This document shows, piece after piece, positions 13,001-23,348 of a DNA stretch of 64,000 bases. The stretch covers positions 107,079 to 171,078 of the forward strand of contig LUCM01000101.1 of NCBI GenBank assembly GCA_008360955.1, given 5' to 3'. The position numbers were made by a program, and so were the translations under genes. Each line of letters begins with the position of its first letter. Within the stretch, counting starts at the first letter, position 1. A model generated the notes under the pieces. It did not search any database and was not told where the DNA came from. It worked only from the letters and a program-made list of their open reading frames with translations. Source of the DNA: Fasciolopsis buskii (Eukaryota > Platyhelminthes > Trematoda > Plagiorchiida > Fasciolidae).

Positions 13001-13916
13001 CAAGGATCGGTTATCACATAGAAAAGAATGATGTCATGCCCCTCCAAGAGAAAGCGATTCCTCAGGTCTTACTCGCCAATAAGAATGAGAGATCACGGTG
13101 ATCTTCAAGGTGAACTTTCTGCATTCCACCATCACCGGCCTAGATATCAGTGCTGGGAAATCCATTTTCTGTTCTCGAAAGAGCACTGAAAAAGCTTATA
13201 TCTAATAGAAATTCGTATCTGAAATTCAATTACCTATAAGAAAAATACATAGACAAAGCCACTTTGGTGGATTTGACGTCTGAAAGGCTGGATAAAATGA
13301 AAAAGAATAGAGGCCAAGCGAACTACTGGTTATCGTGTGTGCACCACATAAGATATTCAGCTGTCAACAAAAACCGGTCTTTGACAGCATTAGACACAAT
13401 TTTCGATCAATTCTCGCCGAATTTCAATGTCATCTAGAATCAGTCGTGCAAGATGGAGAGCTTTCGTGTTGGTGACCACAGACTAGACGAGAACAAAAGC
13501 GAGCTCGAATTAATCCATAATGAGTCCACAGGTGTGGACTATTAATGATCGACAAGTCTCGATTTATGCGCACCACCGATGGTCAATGGCAATCTGATTA
13601 ATCTGAGTCTAACGCTGTGAAAGTGAAAGAACACGTTAGGTGAGCACATGCCACTTTTGTCAAAAGACTTTGATGGTCAGAAAAGATCTGCCGTCAGAAC
13701 TAGGCGATGCGATCGGCTGGAACAGAAAATGGGCACTGATGTGCGGTTCTGTCTTCGCCAAGTAGTCAAGTTGGACGTTATAATCACTGGCAAAGATCAT
13801 ACCTTCCGTTGAACGCACACCTCGCAGTCATCAGGATGATCACCCGTAGAACTTTGGCAACCCTACTATCCAAAGAGACTCAGTGGTTCTGTTGTGTATT
13901 TGAACGGAAAACTTAC
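10031..13916. other. Intron 3 stretch with weak relics only
   Basis: No supported gene. A tRNA-like fragment (AGAGCGTTCGACTGC with a downstream GGGGTTCAAAT) lies at about 10,790-10,870 and may be a piece of a SINE. A HRLRWLERF-type block on the minus strand near 11,700 resembles the RTE C-terminal tail but is isolated. The rest is anonymous. Confidence 0.35.
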
Positions 13917-14035
13917 ATTATTCATCGTTGCACTGAAACTACCGGTTGTCCTTCGTGATTCGGAAGCCCTCTGGAGTTCGCGAAATACTATTGTCTCGCA
14001 AGAAGGAAACCGACTTCCGTTCCAGCGGCCGCTGC
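13917..14035 (-). CDS. Candidate alternative (possibly frame-breaking) exon
   Basis: On the minus strand a T-rich tract ending CCCAG (14,040-14,036) and a consensus donor AAT|GTAAGT (13,916-13,911) bound 119 nt. Only one of the three frames is open, and it needs a phase-1 donor upstream, which exon 3 at 23,349 supplies. It exits in phase 0, whereas exon 4 needs phase 1. Inclusion would therefore put exon 4 in a frame that meets TAG at its seventh codon. It may be a poison exon, a cryptic splice-site pair, or part of another gene. The encoded stretch is Arg/Ser-rich (RRTTGSFSATMNN). The splice sites are good; the function is speculative. Confidence 0.3.
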
Positions 14036-14328
14036 CTGGGAAAAATTTCCACACTTATATGGTCAATCCAAACAAAGACCGCTTGAATGTATGAAACTGT
14101 AACAGTTCCAAGTCTTTGGTAGCCTTCGGTGTTGCAGTAGTTGGTGAAGTGAAGGTTGGCTCAGCCCAACTGGCAAACAATTATCAACGAATCACAGTTG
14201 TGATTCTTCTGTGGACTCTTCGACAAACAGCTTCCATGCACACTCCTGATGCTACAGATTCGATTCTGGTGAGAAATATCAATCAATTCGGAGTGTACAA
14301 TTATGTGGATGTTTGGACAAGAGAGCAT

Positions 14329-14383
14329 CGGGTACGCATACCTGACGAACGACAATAACCGCGAAACCGGTCGTGTGCTCCCG
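14329..14383 (+). ncRNA. Type I hammerhead ribozyme, satellite unit 1
   Basis: Stem I pairs CGGG (14,329-14,332) with CCCG (14,380-14,383) and GCATAC (14,336-14,341) with GTGTGC (14,373-14,378), with an internal loop between. The catalytic core is CTGACGA (14,342-14,348), stem II 14,349-14,362, GAAA (14,363-14,366) and the cleavage triplet GTC. The predicted cut is after 14,372. Stem I is fully paired, but the first stem II position is A opposite C, a mismatch at the 10.1/11.1 pair that is usually G-C. Stem III is only ACC/GGT with no loop. Confidence 0.85.
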
Positions 14384-14645
14384 GGCAAATTTTGTTTACG
14401 CATCCAGATACTACTTCCTGCTTCTATATATACATACCTATATTCTGGGGCATTCTGCCCTCGTTCCTAAGCTTGGCTCAGCCCAACTGACAAACAATTA
14501 TCAACGAATCACAATTGTCATTCTTCTGTGGACTCTTCAACAAACAGCTTCCATGCACACTCCTGATGCTACAGATTCGATTCTGGTGAGAAATATCAAT
14601 CAATTCGGAGTGTACAAGTATGTGGATGTTTGGACAAGAGCGCAT

Positions 14646-14700
14646 CGGGTACGCATACCTGACGAGCGACAATAACCGCGAAACCGGTCGTGTTCTCCCG
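14646..14700 (+). ncRNA. Type I hammerhead ribozyme, satellite unit 2
   Basis: Same architecture as unit 1, 317 bp on. Here stem II is intact (GCG/CGC closing an eight-base loop, so the 10.1/11.1 pair is G-C). Stem I is GCATAC against GTGTTC, with one mismatch at the fifth pair. The core CTGACGA, GAAA and GTC are all kept. The predicted cut is after 14,689. Confidence 0.87.
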
Positions 14701-14962
14701 GCCAAATTTTGTTTACGCATCCAGATACTACTTCCTGCTTCTATATATACATACCTATATTCTGGGGCATTCTGCCCTCGTTCCTAAGCTTGGCTCAGCC
14801 CAACTGACAAACAATTATCAACGAATCACAATTGTCATTCTTCTGTGGACTCTTCGACAAACAGCTTCCATGCACACTCCTGATGCTACAGATTCGATTC
14901 TGGTGAGAAATATCAATCAATTCGGAGTGTACAAGTATGTGGATGTTTGGACAAGAGCGCAT

Positions 14963-15017
14963 CGGGTACGCATACCTGACGAGCGACAATAACCGCGAAA
15001 CCGGTCGTGTTCTCCCG
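14963..15017 (+). ncRNA. Type I hammerhead ribozyme, satellite unit 3
   Basis: Identical to unit 2 over the ribozyme: intact stem II (GCG/CGC), one mismatch in stem I, and complete core CTGACGA...GAAA...GTC. The predicted cut is after 15,006. Confidence 0.87.
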
Positions 15018-15279
15018 GCCAAATTTTGTTTACGCATCCAGATACTACTTCCTGCTTCTATATATACATACCTATATTCTGGGGCATTCTGCCCTCGTTC
15101 CTAAGCTTGGCTCAGCCCAACTGACAAACAATTATCAACGAATCACAATTGTCATTCTTCTGTGGACTCTTCGACAAACAGCTTCCATGCACACTCCTGA
15201 TGCTACAGATTCGATTCTGGTGAGAAATATCAATCAATTCGGAGTGTACAATTATGTGGATGTTTGGACAAGAGAGCAT

Positions 15280-15334
15280 CGGGTACGCATACCTGACGAA
15301 CGACAATAACCGCGAAACTGGTCGTGTGCTCCCG
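15280..15334 (+). ncRNA. Type I hammerhead ribozyme, satellite unit 4
   Basis: Same subtype as unit 1: A opposite C at the base of stem II, and perfect GCATAC/GTGTGC in stem I. It also has ACT in place of ACC after GAA, which weakens stem III to one A-U, one C-G and one U-G pair. The predicted cut is after 15,323. The unit is cut short on its right by the TA repeat. Confidence 0.82.
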
Positions 15335-15373
15335 GGCAAATTTTGTTTACGCATCCAGATACTACTTCCTGCT

Positions 15374-15390
15374 TATACATATATATATGT

Positions 15391-15433
<43 letters not shown>

Positions 15434-15467
15434 CATGTATATATATATCACGTTTACATATATATAC
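15374..15467. repeat. TA-rich microsatellite
   Basis: Runs of TATA and ATACATAC directly truncate the last satellite unit. Confidence 0.9.
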
Positions 15468-15870
15468 CCTGAGTGAAAAACTATTTCCTACGGAGATTTT
15501 CTGTATATCTCAGCTGTTTTTGTATGGTGCAACTACGTGCAAAATGCCTAGATACGAAATCTCATGGTAATTGTTGTAACAACGAAATCTGACGAAAAAT
15601 CGAACAAATCATCGTGTTCTTTTGTTTTCCTTTGGATCCATGTTCTGGGTTCGATAAAACCATTGAGTCAGAATGACAGCTACTCTGAATGGAATCTGAT
15701 TTGCGCAACAATAAGGTCCTAGCTAGATGTTACTTGTGAAAGGCAGCGTGATGATAGTGAAAGAAAAGCGTTCACTGGCATCACCCACTGGTATCGACCG
15801 GTGGCTTTCTGTGGCCTGCGGAGACTGATTGGCTTTATTCTGGTTTAACGTTCTTTTAAATCGTTGTGAA

Positions 15871-16239
15871 ATGGATCTTGCTCGCTTCCGTTCTCTTGCT
15901 GTTTTGTCTACACGGTTACCCCTGCGGCATCAGATCCAAACAAGTAAAGGCGTGAGTAGAAAAAATAATCCGCAATGTGATGTGTCATACATTCGAACCT
16001 TGTTCAGTGGAGCTAAAAACCCGCTGCAGTATGATAGGATTGAGGACACAAGAAAACTTCTCCAAGATTTTTCAGCGAAAAGGTTATCCAAGAAACTCCG
16101 TAAGAATGAACAAAGGAAAGGACTGAGGAATAATCAAGCAGAAGAATTACTCTACCGTAGATCCGAAAAAACCTCAGTACTGCTTCAGCCATGCGGTATA
16201 ACAGTAACCAACAGACCGTCAAAAACCGTCAAAAAATAA
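15871..16239 (+). CDS. Hypothetical small basic protein, possible mitochondrial leader
   Basis: A 122-codon ORF starting at ATG 15,871, with an in-frame TGA at 15,826 upstream. The context GAAATGG has a purine at -3 and G at +4. The first 35 residues are rich in Arg, Leu and Ser and lack acidic residues apart from Asp2, with an amphipathic pattern (MDLARFRSLAVLSTRLPL), as in mitochondrial targeting peptides. The middle and C-terminal parts are very basic (KRLSKKLRKNEQRKG, then a KTVKK end) and probably helical. I do not recognise the family; a mitochondrial ribosomal or RNA-binding protein is a guess. It lies antisense within intron 3 of the main gene, next to the satellite. No splice sites were needed, and no AATAAA was seen just downstream. 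It could also be a chance ORF. Confidence 0.42.
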   Translation: MDLARFRSLAVLSTRLPLRHQIQTSKGVSRKNNPQCDVSYIRTLFSGAKNPLQYDRIEDTRKLLQDFSAKRLSKKLRKNEQRKGLRNNQAEELLYRRSEKTSVLLQPCGITVTNRPSKTVKK

Positions 16240-16989
16240 CCAATGCCAAACGCATGCACCGCGACAAACGTTAGATCGGACAAACTGGGAGAAAAATGCC
16301 TACCCACGTGTACTAGCACAAGCTGGCCACAAAACGCATTTAATTTTCACCTTTACCTGACCCCCAGAATTAAGGATCCACGTTCAGTGCAGTTGAATTT
16401 GACACACTGGGCCGAGTAAACACAAAGCATGGAAAGGAATTTCGGACGCTTGTCACTCTTAAAATGATTTAGCCAATACATATTGAATCGGATCATGTGC
16501 ACGCCCATTGAAGGGCGAGCCATTCAGCTAAATGAAAAAGCCGGAGAACGAAACAGTGGGCGTACACCACATCGTAACGAATGCATGGAACCGATGACTG
16601 ATTCATTAGTTCACACACCCTTCGGATGCAGCCAGATATCGTGGGTGCCCAGTACACTCCTCTTCCACAGATGCTAGTGAGCGTACAGTTGTGTACCCCG
16701 CGGGCCGCTGTGGTTGGTTTGGAATCAGTTTAACAAACTCCTAGTGATCACTAAAGGCCAGTGGAGGACGTCCAGCATTCGCCTTCGTCGTCACACTTTA
16801 ATGGGAATATCTGCTTGGCGAGAAGGCGGCGCGCAGGACTTACTAAACAGAGGTTGTGAGAGGCCGGTCATTTCGAGCATTTTGTGAGATGTTCATAGCG
16901 AGCAACCGACTCGGAGCCTGAGACACCCAGTTTCGACCATGATGAGGCAATTATCGCTACAGACCAACGATTTGGCTCGCTAATAGCCC
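16240..16989. other. Anonymous intronic stretch
   Basis: It lies between the small ORF and the RTE family A copy. No clear motif was found. It may include a diverged RTE 3' end, but the conserved 3' UTR block of family A is not visible here. Confidence 0.35.
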
Positions 16990-19900
16990 TCATGCATACA
17001 GCCAGACCTCTATATTACTCACTCGGTCACTTCATCTAATCCTAGCCATACTACGTAAACATCGGTTGTCAAAAACCTCCAACCGACGAACATCGCTCAC
17101 ACGCAAACTCCACGTCTCGCAACCGTACAACAGAACTGAACGCACTGCAGCACAGTACACACGACCTTTCAACTTCAGTGAAATATCAGGCCGACGCCAC
17201 AAGTGCTTAAGTCTAGCGTAAGCTGCACCAGCCTTGGATATACGCACACTTACCTCCAATCCCGAGCTACCATCGTTGGACACGCAGCTACCAAGGTAGG
17301 TGAAACGGTCTAACATCGTCAGCTCCTCTTAATCCAGTATCAAGTTCGGCGCTGCTGTCGTCCAGTCCTGTAACAGCACTTTGCACTTTGAAGGTGCAGA
17401 GCACATGCCGAACCGAGCAACCGATCTCAACAGTCTATCTAGTGCGCGATGTGCATGGTCCGCAGACTCGAGCAGGCACACGACGTCGTCTGCGTAATCT
17501 AGGTCGCTTTGCTTACCTCCACTTCCCAGTTCGACTCCTACATTCTGGAGACCTTATAAGGCATCTTCCATCACCTCGCCCATGACGAAGTTGAATAAGA
17601 ATGGAGAGATGGGACACCCTTGTCGAACGCCACTGGTCGTTTCGAATGAACTTGTTAGTTCACCGTATACCCTCACGCGACCATAGGTATGCGAGTACAA
17701 TACTTCGCAACAGGTTCACGAACTTCAGTTGACAGTACCCGTCCGGTGGAGAGCACTGAATATGTCTGGTCGAATCCACGGAGTCCAGGAAACCTCTTCA
17801 GGTCGTAGAAAGACTACGCATCTAGGCGGCGCAAATAGATGTGGCGCGTTTCTACGTTAACTGCCGGAGAGTGGAATATCTGGGCCACACGCAATCCTCG
17901 ACCTGGCCGAAAATCCGGCCTGGTTGTTTCGCGGATATTACTCTTCGCGAATCGGTGCCAAACGGCGCAGCCATTTTATAGGAGCTAACACGGCTTAGAA
18001 CTATTCGGAATTGTAAAACTAATCACGATGATTGTTGCAGTCGCTCGTGTACCCTCTTGGAAGATGGGCCGCATACGATGAATCACTCCACGTTAACAGA
18101 ATACGCTCCTCGTTCCAAATATCATGAAGCAGGAGATGAGTTGATTTCACACAGAAAACTTCTCCACCAATTTGAAGAGAATTGGGGAAGGTTCAGTCAG
18201 ACCGGCTATTTTTTCCCCTCTTCAAAAGCGAATATTCGACTGCACTTCCATTTCCCGATTGGGGGATTCATGTGACACCCCCAAGATTTCACAGCTTCAG
18301 GCCGTCGGAACTAAATACGATAAGGTATGCAGTTAAACTGATCCTTTGGAAATGTCTCTGCCCAACGGTTCAGTCTTTCCTGTCTACCATGGATGAGCTC
18401 TCCACTTTTTATCGCACACGACTTCACTAACGAAGTTCACGCCCACCGCTTGTCGCGTATAAGCTTAACAGTTCTTTGACTGCAACCTGAGCGGATGCCA
18501 CTTCCCATCTCTATCGGCTACCTTACCCACCAGCTTTCGCGGTTCATTTCCTAAGGCTTATGGTCAACTGACGCCTAAGCAACTTGCCGACGCATCTTAT
18601 TGCTTTCCTTGCAGTTATGCAGCCGCGTTTTTGCTCCATTATGAATTAGCGGACGGCTTGAGAGATCCAGTGTTTGATGAATACATAGGTCTTGGGACCG
18701 CAGGCGAAAATTCGCTGCCGAATGCTCGCTGTTTAGTAGATTGATCCACTGATCGCTCTACATTGCCACTGGTCGCAGTTTCTTAGTTCCTCGGGACAGT
18801 TTTCCGCTCATAGCTGTTGCGAACAAGCCGAGTCACACAGTACGTTCGACAGCCCAATCGGATAATTGTGGCCTGCGTCGTGGCCATTCAGCTGCAGCAA
18901 AAATCGCATCAAAACTACGCAGTGGTCCGATTCGACGTACGTGGTCCAGTATGATCCTACAGTTCTGGACAGAACCGCGCCAACGGTAGCTAACTGCAAT
19001 ATGGTCAATTGACTTCAGACTACCTGTCGAATGGAAGTCTGCCATGTCGCTGTGCGATGCAAACTGTTTGTTCGGAAATTACAGTACTAGATAGGAATTA
19101 ATGATATCTGCCATCAGAATTTGGAATCTTTCCCGTTGTTCTGTCCGCTGTGCATGGCAAGGGCGAAGCGCCCGCCTAAAACAGGACTCCGATGCACACT
19201 CCTTCTGNNNNNNNNNNNNNNNNNNNNNNNNNNNNNNNNNNNNNNNNNNNNNNNNNNNNNNNNNNNNNNNNNNNNNNNNNNNNNNNNNNNNNNNNNNNNN
19301 NNNNNNNNNNNNNNNNNNNNNNNNNNNNNNNNNNNNNNNNNNNNNNNNNNNNNNNNNNNNNNNNNNNNNNNNNNNNNNNNNNNNNNNNNNNNNNNNNNNN
19401 NNNNNNNNNNNNNNNNNNNNNNNNNNNNNNNNNNNNNNNNNNNNNNNNNNNNNNNNNNNNNNNNNNNNNNNNNNNNNNNNNNNNNNNNNNNNNNNNNNNN
19501 NNNNNNNNNNNNNNNNNNNNNNNNNNNNNNNNNNNNNNNNNNNNNNNNNNNNNNNNNNNNNNNNNNNNNNNNNNNNNNNNNNNNNNNNNNNNNNNNNNNN
19601 NNNNNNNNNNNNNNNNNNNNNNNNNNNNNNNNNNNNNNNNNNNNNNNNNNNNNNNNNNNNNNNNNNNNNNNNNNNNNNNNNNNNNNNNNNNNNNNNNNNN
19701 NNNNNNNNNNNNNNNNNNNNNNNNNNNNNNNNNNNNNNNNNNNNNNNNNNNNNNNNNNNNNNNNNNNNNNNNNNNNNNNNNNNNNNNNNNNNNNNNNNNN
19801 NNNNNNNNNNNNNNNNNNNNNNNNNNNNNNNNNNNNNNNNNNNNNNNNNNNNNNNNNNNNNNNNNNNNNNNNNNNNNNNNNNNNNNNNNNNNNNNNNNNN

Positions 19901-20350
19901 NNNNNNNNNNNNNNNNNNNNNNNNNNNNNNNNNNNNNNNNNNNNNNNNNNNNNNNNNNNNNNNNNNNNNNNNNNNNNNNNNNNNNNNNNNNNNNNNNNNN
20001 NNNNNNNNNNNNNNNNNNNNNNNNNNNNNNNNNNNNNNNNNNNNNNNNNNNNNNNNNNNNNNNNNNNNNNNNNNNNNNNNNNNNNNNNNNNNNNNNNNNN
20101 NNNNGACCGCAAGGTAGCGGGGTACAGCTGAGTGGGCACCCATCTACTTGGATCAATTAGTCTTCCACTCGTTTTTCCGACTGAGCTGCTAACTCAGATC
20201 GACCTCCAACTTGGAGGACCAGGAGGCTACTTCGTCAGGCCTCTACCCATTGACCTTTCAGGCATGATTGGATCTTCGGCTTGAGATAAGCCATCCTGTA
20301 TAGCTCGTTGGATCATGGAGGCACGCAAGCCGTCACACCACGTCAAGGTG
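16990..20350 (-). mobile_element. RTE family A LINE, near full length, interrupted by gap
   Basis: Minus strand, 5' to 3'. A 5' block at 20,350-20,200 matches the start of the plus-strand copy at about 28,812-28,960. After the gap come endonuclease sequence (19,207-18,810, with an IDHIAVSYRW block), RT domain 1 (18,400-18,180), an NHRxxS block (about 18,040), a DFRPGRG block (about 17,930), a VFLR...DSVDR-like block (about 17,800), and the intact catalytic DYADDVVCLLESADHAHRAL (about 17,500). The C-terminal DRFTYLGSCVSNDGSS and YGCETWSLRVSDVRRLEVF (17,300-17,040) follow. Frameshifts and stops separate the pieces. The 3' end beyond CLRSMARI is lost or diverged, and the boundaries are approximate. 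Confidence 0.82.
19208..20104. other. Assembly gap (897 N)
   Basis: An unbroken run of N. ORFs predicted through it are meaningless. It falls in the endonuclease region of the RTE copy. Confidence 0.99.
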
Positions 20351-23348
20351 TAGTCTCGTTGTGACAGCAAGGTTAGTGGTTGTACAAACTGAGGTTACTA
20401 TTAGTCCAGCGACCAACATCAAATAAAGAATAGCAATGTCGGAAATGGAACTCTACCGTCAAGCAGGTGTTACGCCCAACAGGGATGTCAACGTTCTGGA
20501 GCAAAACTACCGCTCTGCTAATTGCTAGTTTACCTCTCTAGAATAGGTACTTTGATCTCAGTAATAGCCTCCATTTCCCGTTGTAGTTTCGTTGTGGCAG
20601 CAACCACACCGACGGAACTTTGTAGTAAGGCATTTTACACGACCATCAATATCCAGAAATGTCTGTTGTAGTCCATATGACGGTGCAGATACTACAAAAG
20701 TCTCTGGGGACGACAGTATCATCCCACCTGTCGTTGACTTGCAAACTATCCCAAAACGTTACGATAGACTTGGCGATAGCGACATGGTGATCTGGTATGT
20801 TTTACGCTTTATTGTGGTTGCTTTTAACCACGTCATTTGACACACCTCAGAGTTTCCTTCATAAGGTAAAACTATTTTAGACGGAATCGCCACCAACTAC
20901 CATGAACTATTTCGCCTGAAATTATGCGCCCCTACTCCAACGAGTGAACATTGCTTACTTCTACTAAGACCTAAGATATACTTTCGGTTTGCCTTCTATT
21001 TATCCAAGCAAACAAACCAAATCGAAGTTTGCCTCCGTACTTTTTAAAACGACGATTTCAGTGTTCTTCAAAAGTCTCCTTCACATGCATCTTGTTTCTC
21101 TTTTGAACCCTTACTTAATGATAATGTTAGACTTTTCACGAAGAAGGTCAATGTGATCTTTGATATTTCCAGTTTTTTCGAAACGTTATTTGCCTCAGAC
21201 GACCGTATCTCTTACCGCTGACCAAGGTTCCTAAGGAGACGAAAGAGGGACATCTAAAAATGCCTCGACAATTCACGAGTGCGATACATCCTAATAAAAG
21301 CTGAATTCGAGTGTATTGACTTGACGTAGGCTAAACAACTCCTGGGTGATAATAACAGCAAATTCCTATGACAAGATATTCAACTGTCACGCGGGAAGAA
21401 AACGACATCTGCGAAATATGCTTCGGGCGCTGACGGTATTAATCACGCCTCCATATATCTCTCTAACTGTACAACAGTAAAAGCTGCGCAGGATGAGGAT
21501 TTGGTGGTAACTCGTTTTCCATAGACGAGGTGTGTAAGCCTCCTGACATTGCTAAAATTACCACAGCAGTAGGTCCTAGCAGCTTTACTTCTTCTAAGGC
21601 ATGGTGCTGTGGCTCTGAATGATGCAACCGCTTTTCTGTCTAGTAATTCGTTAGGTTTATCTCCCATAACATTGTTCTAAGCTCGAAATCGGGTAGTTGT
21701 GTTTCAGCCAAACAAAATTCCTGACGCTCTATTCCTGTTATTTGCCAGGAAGTGTCGGGAGTCCTCAGCAGCCAGCCGTGAGCTTTGGGTGTTACACGGC
21801 GACCAGGTTTGCTAGGAACTAGGTCGATATCCCATTTTAGCCACCATCTGTATATACGACATATTCCGAGCCCGTGAGGGAGAAGCGAGATTTTCTGCAA
21901 ATACTACATCCATAGACATAATTGATGAGCCTATCGATGTGCTTTGGTATATTTGAGTCATGTGACTTCCAGCAGCTCTAGGATGAAGTTATTTCCATCA
22001 TATATCCCAAGACGTCTTGCGGGTTTGATGTTGATAACCCACGTGTAAGCAACTCAGAGATATCACGCCAGAGTCACATCTCGGATAACGTTCAAATCCA
22101 GGCTGTGTATTCGTATGAACCATACTGTTTCACTGCTGTGATATCAATGTAAGCGACCAACGCAGCCCGCTTTCAATGACCCTGATGCAAGATCGACTGA
22201 ATAAAAATTGTCCTGTTCAGGATCAAAAACACTTACTAAATCCTAATTAACGCAAAATATCTCGACTGTTAAATAAATAAACTTCAGCTCGTAAATAGAG
22301 GCGCAACTGCGGTTAGAATATTCGATAAACTGCTTCTATCGAACAAGTGAGATTACTAGCATGCACGAATGTAAACTAGGATAAATTCTAAGATCCTTCC
22401 AAACAAGGTTGAAATTTTCGCACTATATGACTTCATTTTCATGTTCAGATGAGTTTACCTTGACAACCAAGGTTATCCATGTTTAGTTGGTCTTAACTGC
22501 ATTCTACAAACAGACAAAATAGGAGGAACCTGTAAATAATTTCATGTTACTTGCTGATATTTCTTTTTGCCTTGCAAACGCTAGAATCCCCAGAATAATG
22601 CCAAAGGCAATTTTGAAATGCATCACAATCGGCGATACCAGTACATACGTGCACACCGCTGCCTGCTCTGAGATCCTTGTTAAGCGGACATAGGTTTTCC
22701 TTGAAAATCAAACACATGGTGCATCATTACATTCACTCCCTTCGAATACCAGTGTCTCTCTGAGTTCCACACTTTCGCCTATCTACCTTTTGGGGATTTT
22801 TCAATCTGTCAAGTTTCATTTCCTCTTTGACTGCACCGAAAATGCCACCCTACGGCTTTTTATATTTGTGAAGCATGAGTGCTGTGGAAAAAGCATCTAT
22901 GGTACACTGATAGTGGAAGGATCCGTATCGATGAGCGGAACCATGGAAGAGATTAACAGATGAGATGCAGTAACGAGTTTAATGACAATGAACTGCCATA
23001 TGCCGCCAAATGTGGTAAAGAGGCAATGATTTGTAGTTTGGAGAAGCTAATATGGATTACCCCAACATCGTGTTACCTCAGCAAAAAACGTAGTTTATGG
23101 AATCCTAAACTTCAGCGGTCTACTGGGCTGAAGATTTTCCGTTAGCCTTTGTTGGAGAACATGTCAAGAAAGCCCAAAATAGTTATGCAGATCAGCCCGA
23201 TGTACAAGTGTCGTGTTCCATCCAGCGTTTACTATCTTATCATTAACATTACTAATATGCTTTAACCAGATGGATAACTAACCGTAGGGACCGAAGGGTG
23301 AATTCAGATGACGATAAACGCAACAACCAACGAACTGAGCTCACTTAC
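20351..23348. other. Intron 3 upstream part, no element assigned
   Basis: No supported gene. Minus-strand ORFs at 21,443-21,900 have no recognisable motif. A B-box-like GTTCAAATCC near 22,092 has no convincing A box. Confidence 0.4.

Larger units (their letters stand above)
14156..15374 (+). repeat. 317-bp satellite array carrying hammerhead ribozymes
   Basis: About 3.8 head-to-tail units of 317 bp, nearly identical to one another; equivalent sites recur at exactly +317. Each unit has a type I hammerhead ribozyme (listed separately) and a B-box-like GATTCGATTCT (14,257-14,267 in unit 1). The B-box-like word matches the pol III consensus at 9 of 11 positions. An A-box-like TGGCTCAGCCC lies near the unit start. 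Satellites of similar unit length with hammerheads are known: Smα in Schistosoma, newt satellite 2 and cave-cricket pDo500. The array breaks off into a TA microsatellite at its right end. The 80-100 codon ORFs inside the units are unlikely to be genes, because 317 is not a multiple of three and both strands are open. Confidence 0.93.

Noticed and set aside
14248..14275. CTGATG followed by GAGAAA as another hammerhead core
   Set aside because: The base after CTGATG is C, not A, and no GUH site or stem fits. The true core is CTGACGA about 90 bp further on.
14161..15354. Repeated 80-100 codon ORFs on both strands
   Set aside because: They are by-products of a 317-bp tandem repeat, open on both strands and in a different frame in each unit.
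19079..20160. Six long ORFs of about 330 codons
   Set aside because: They run through the N gap and have no sequence content.
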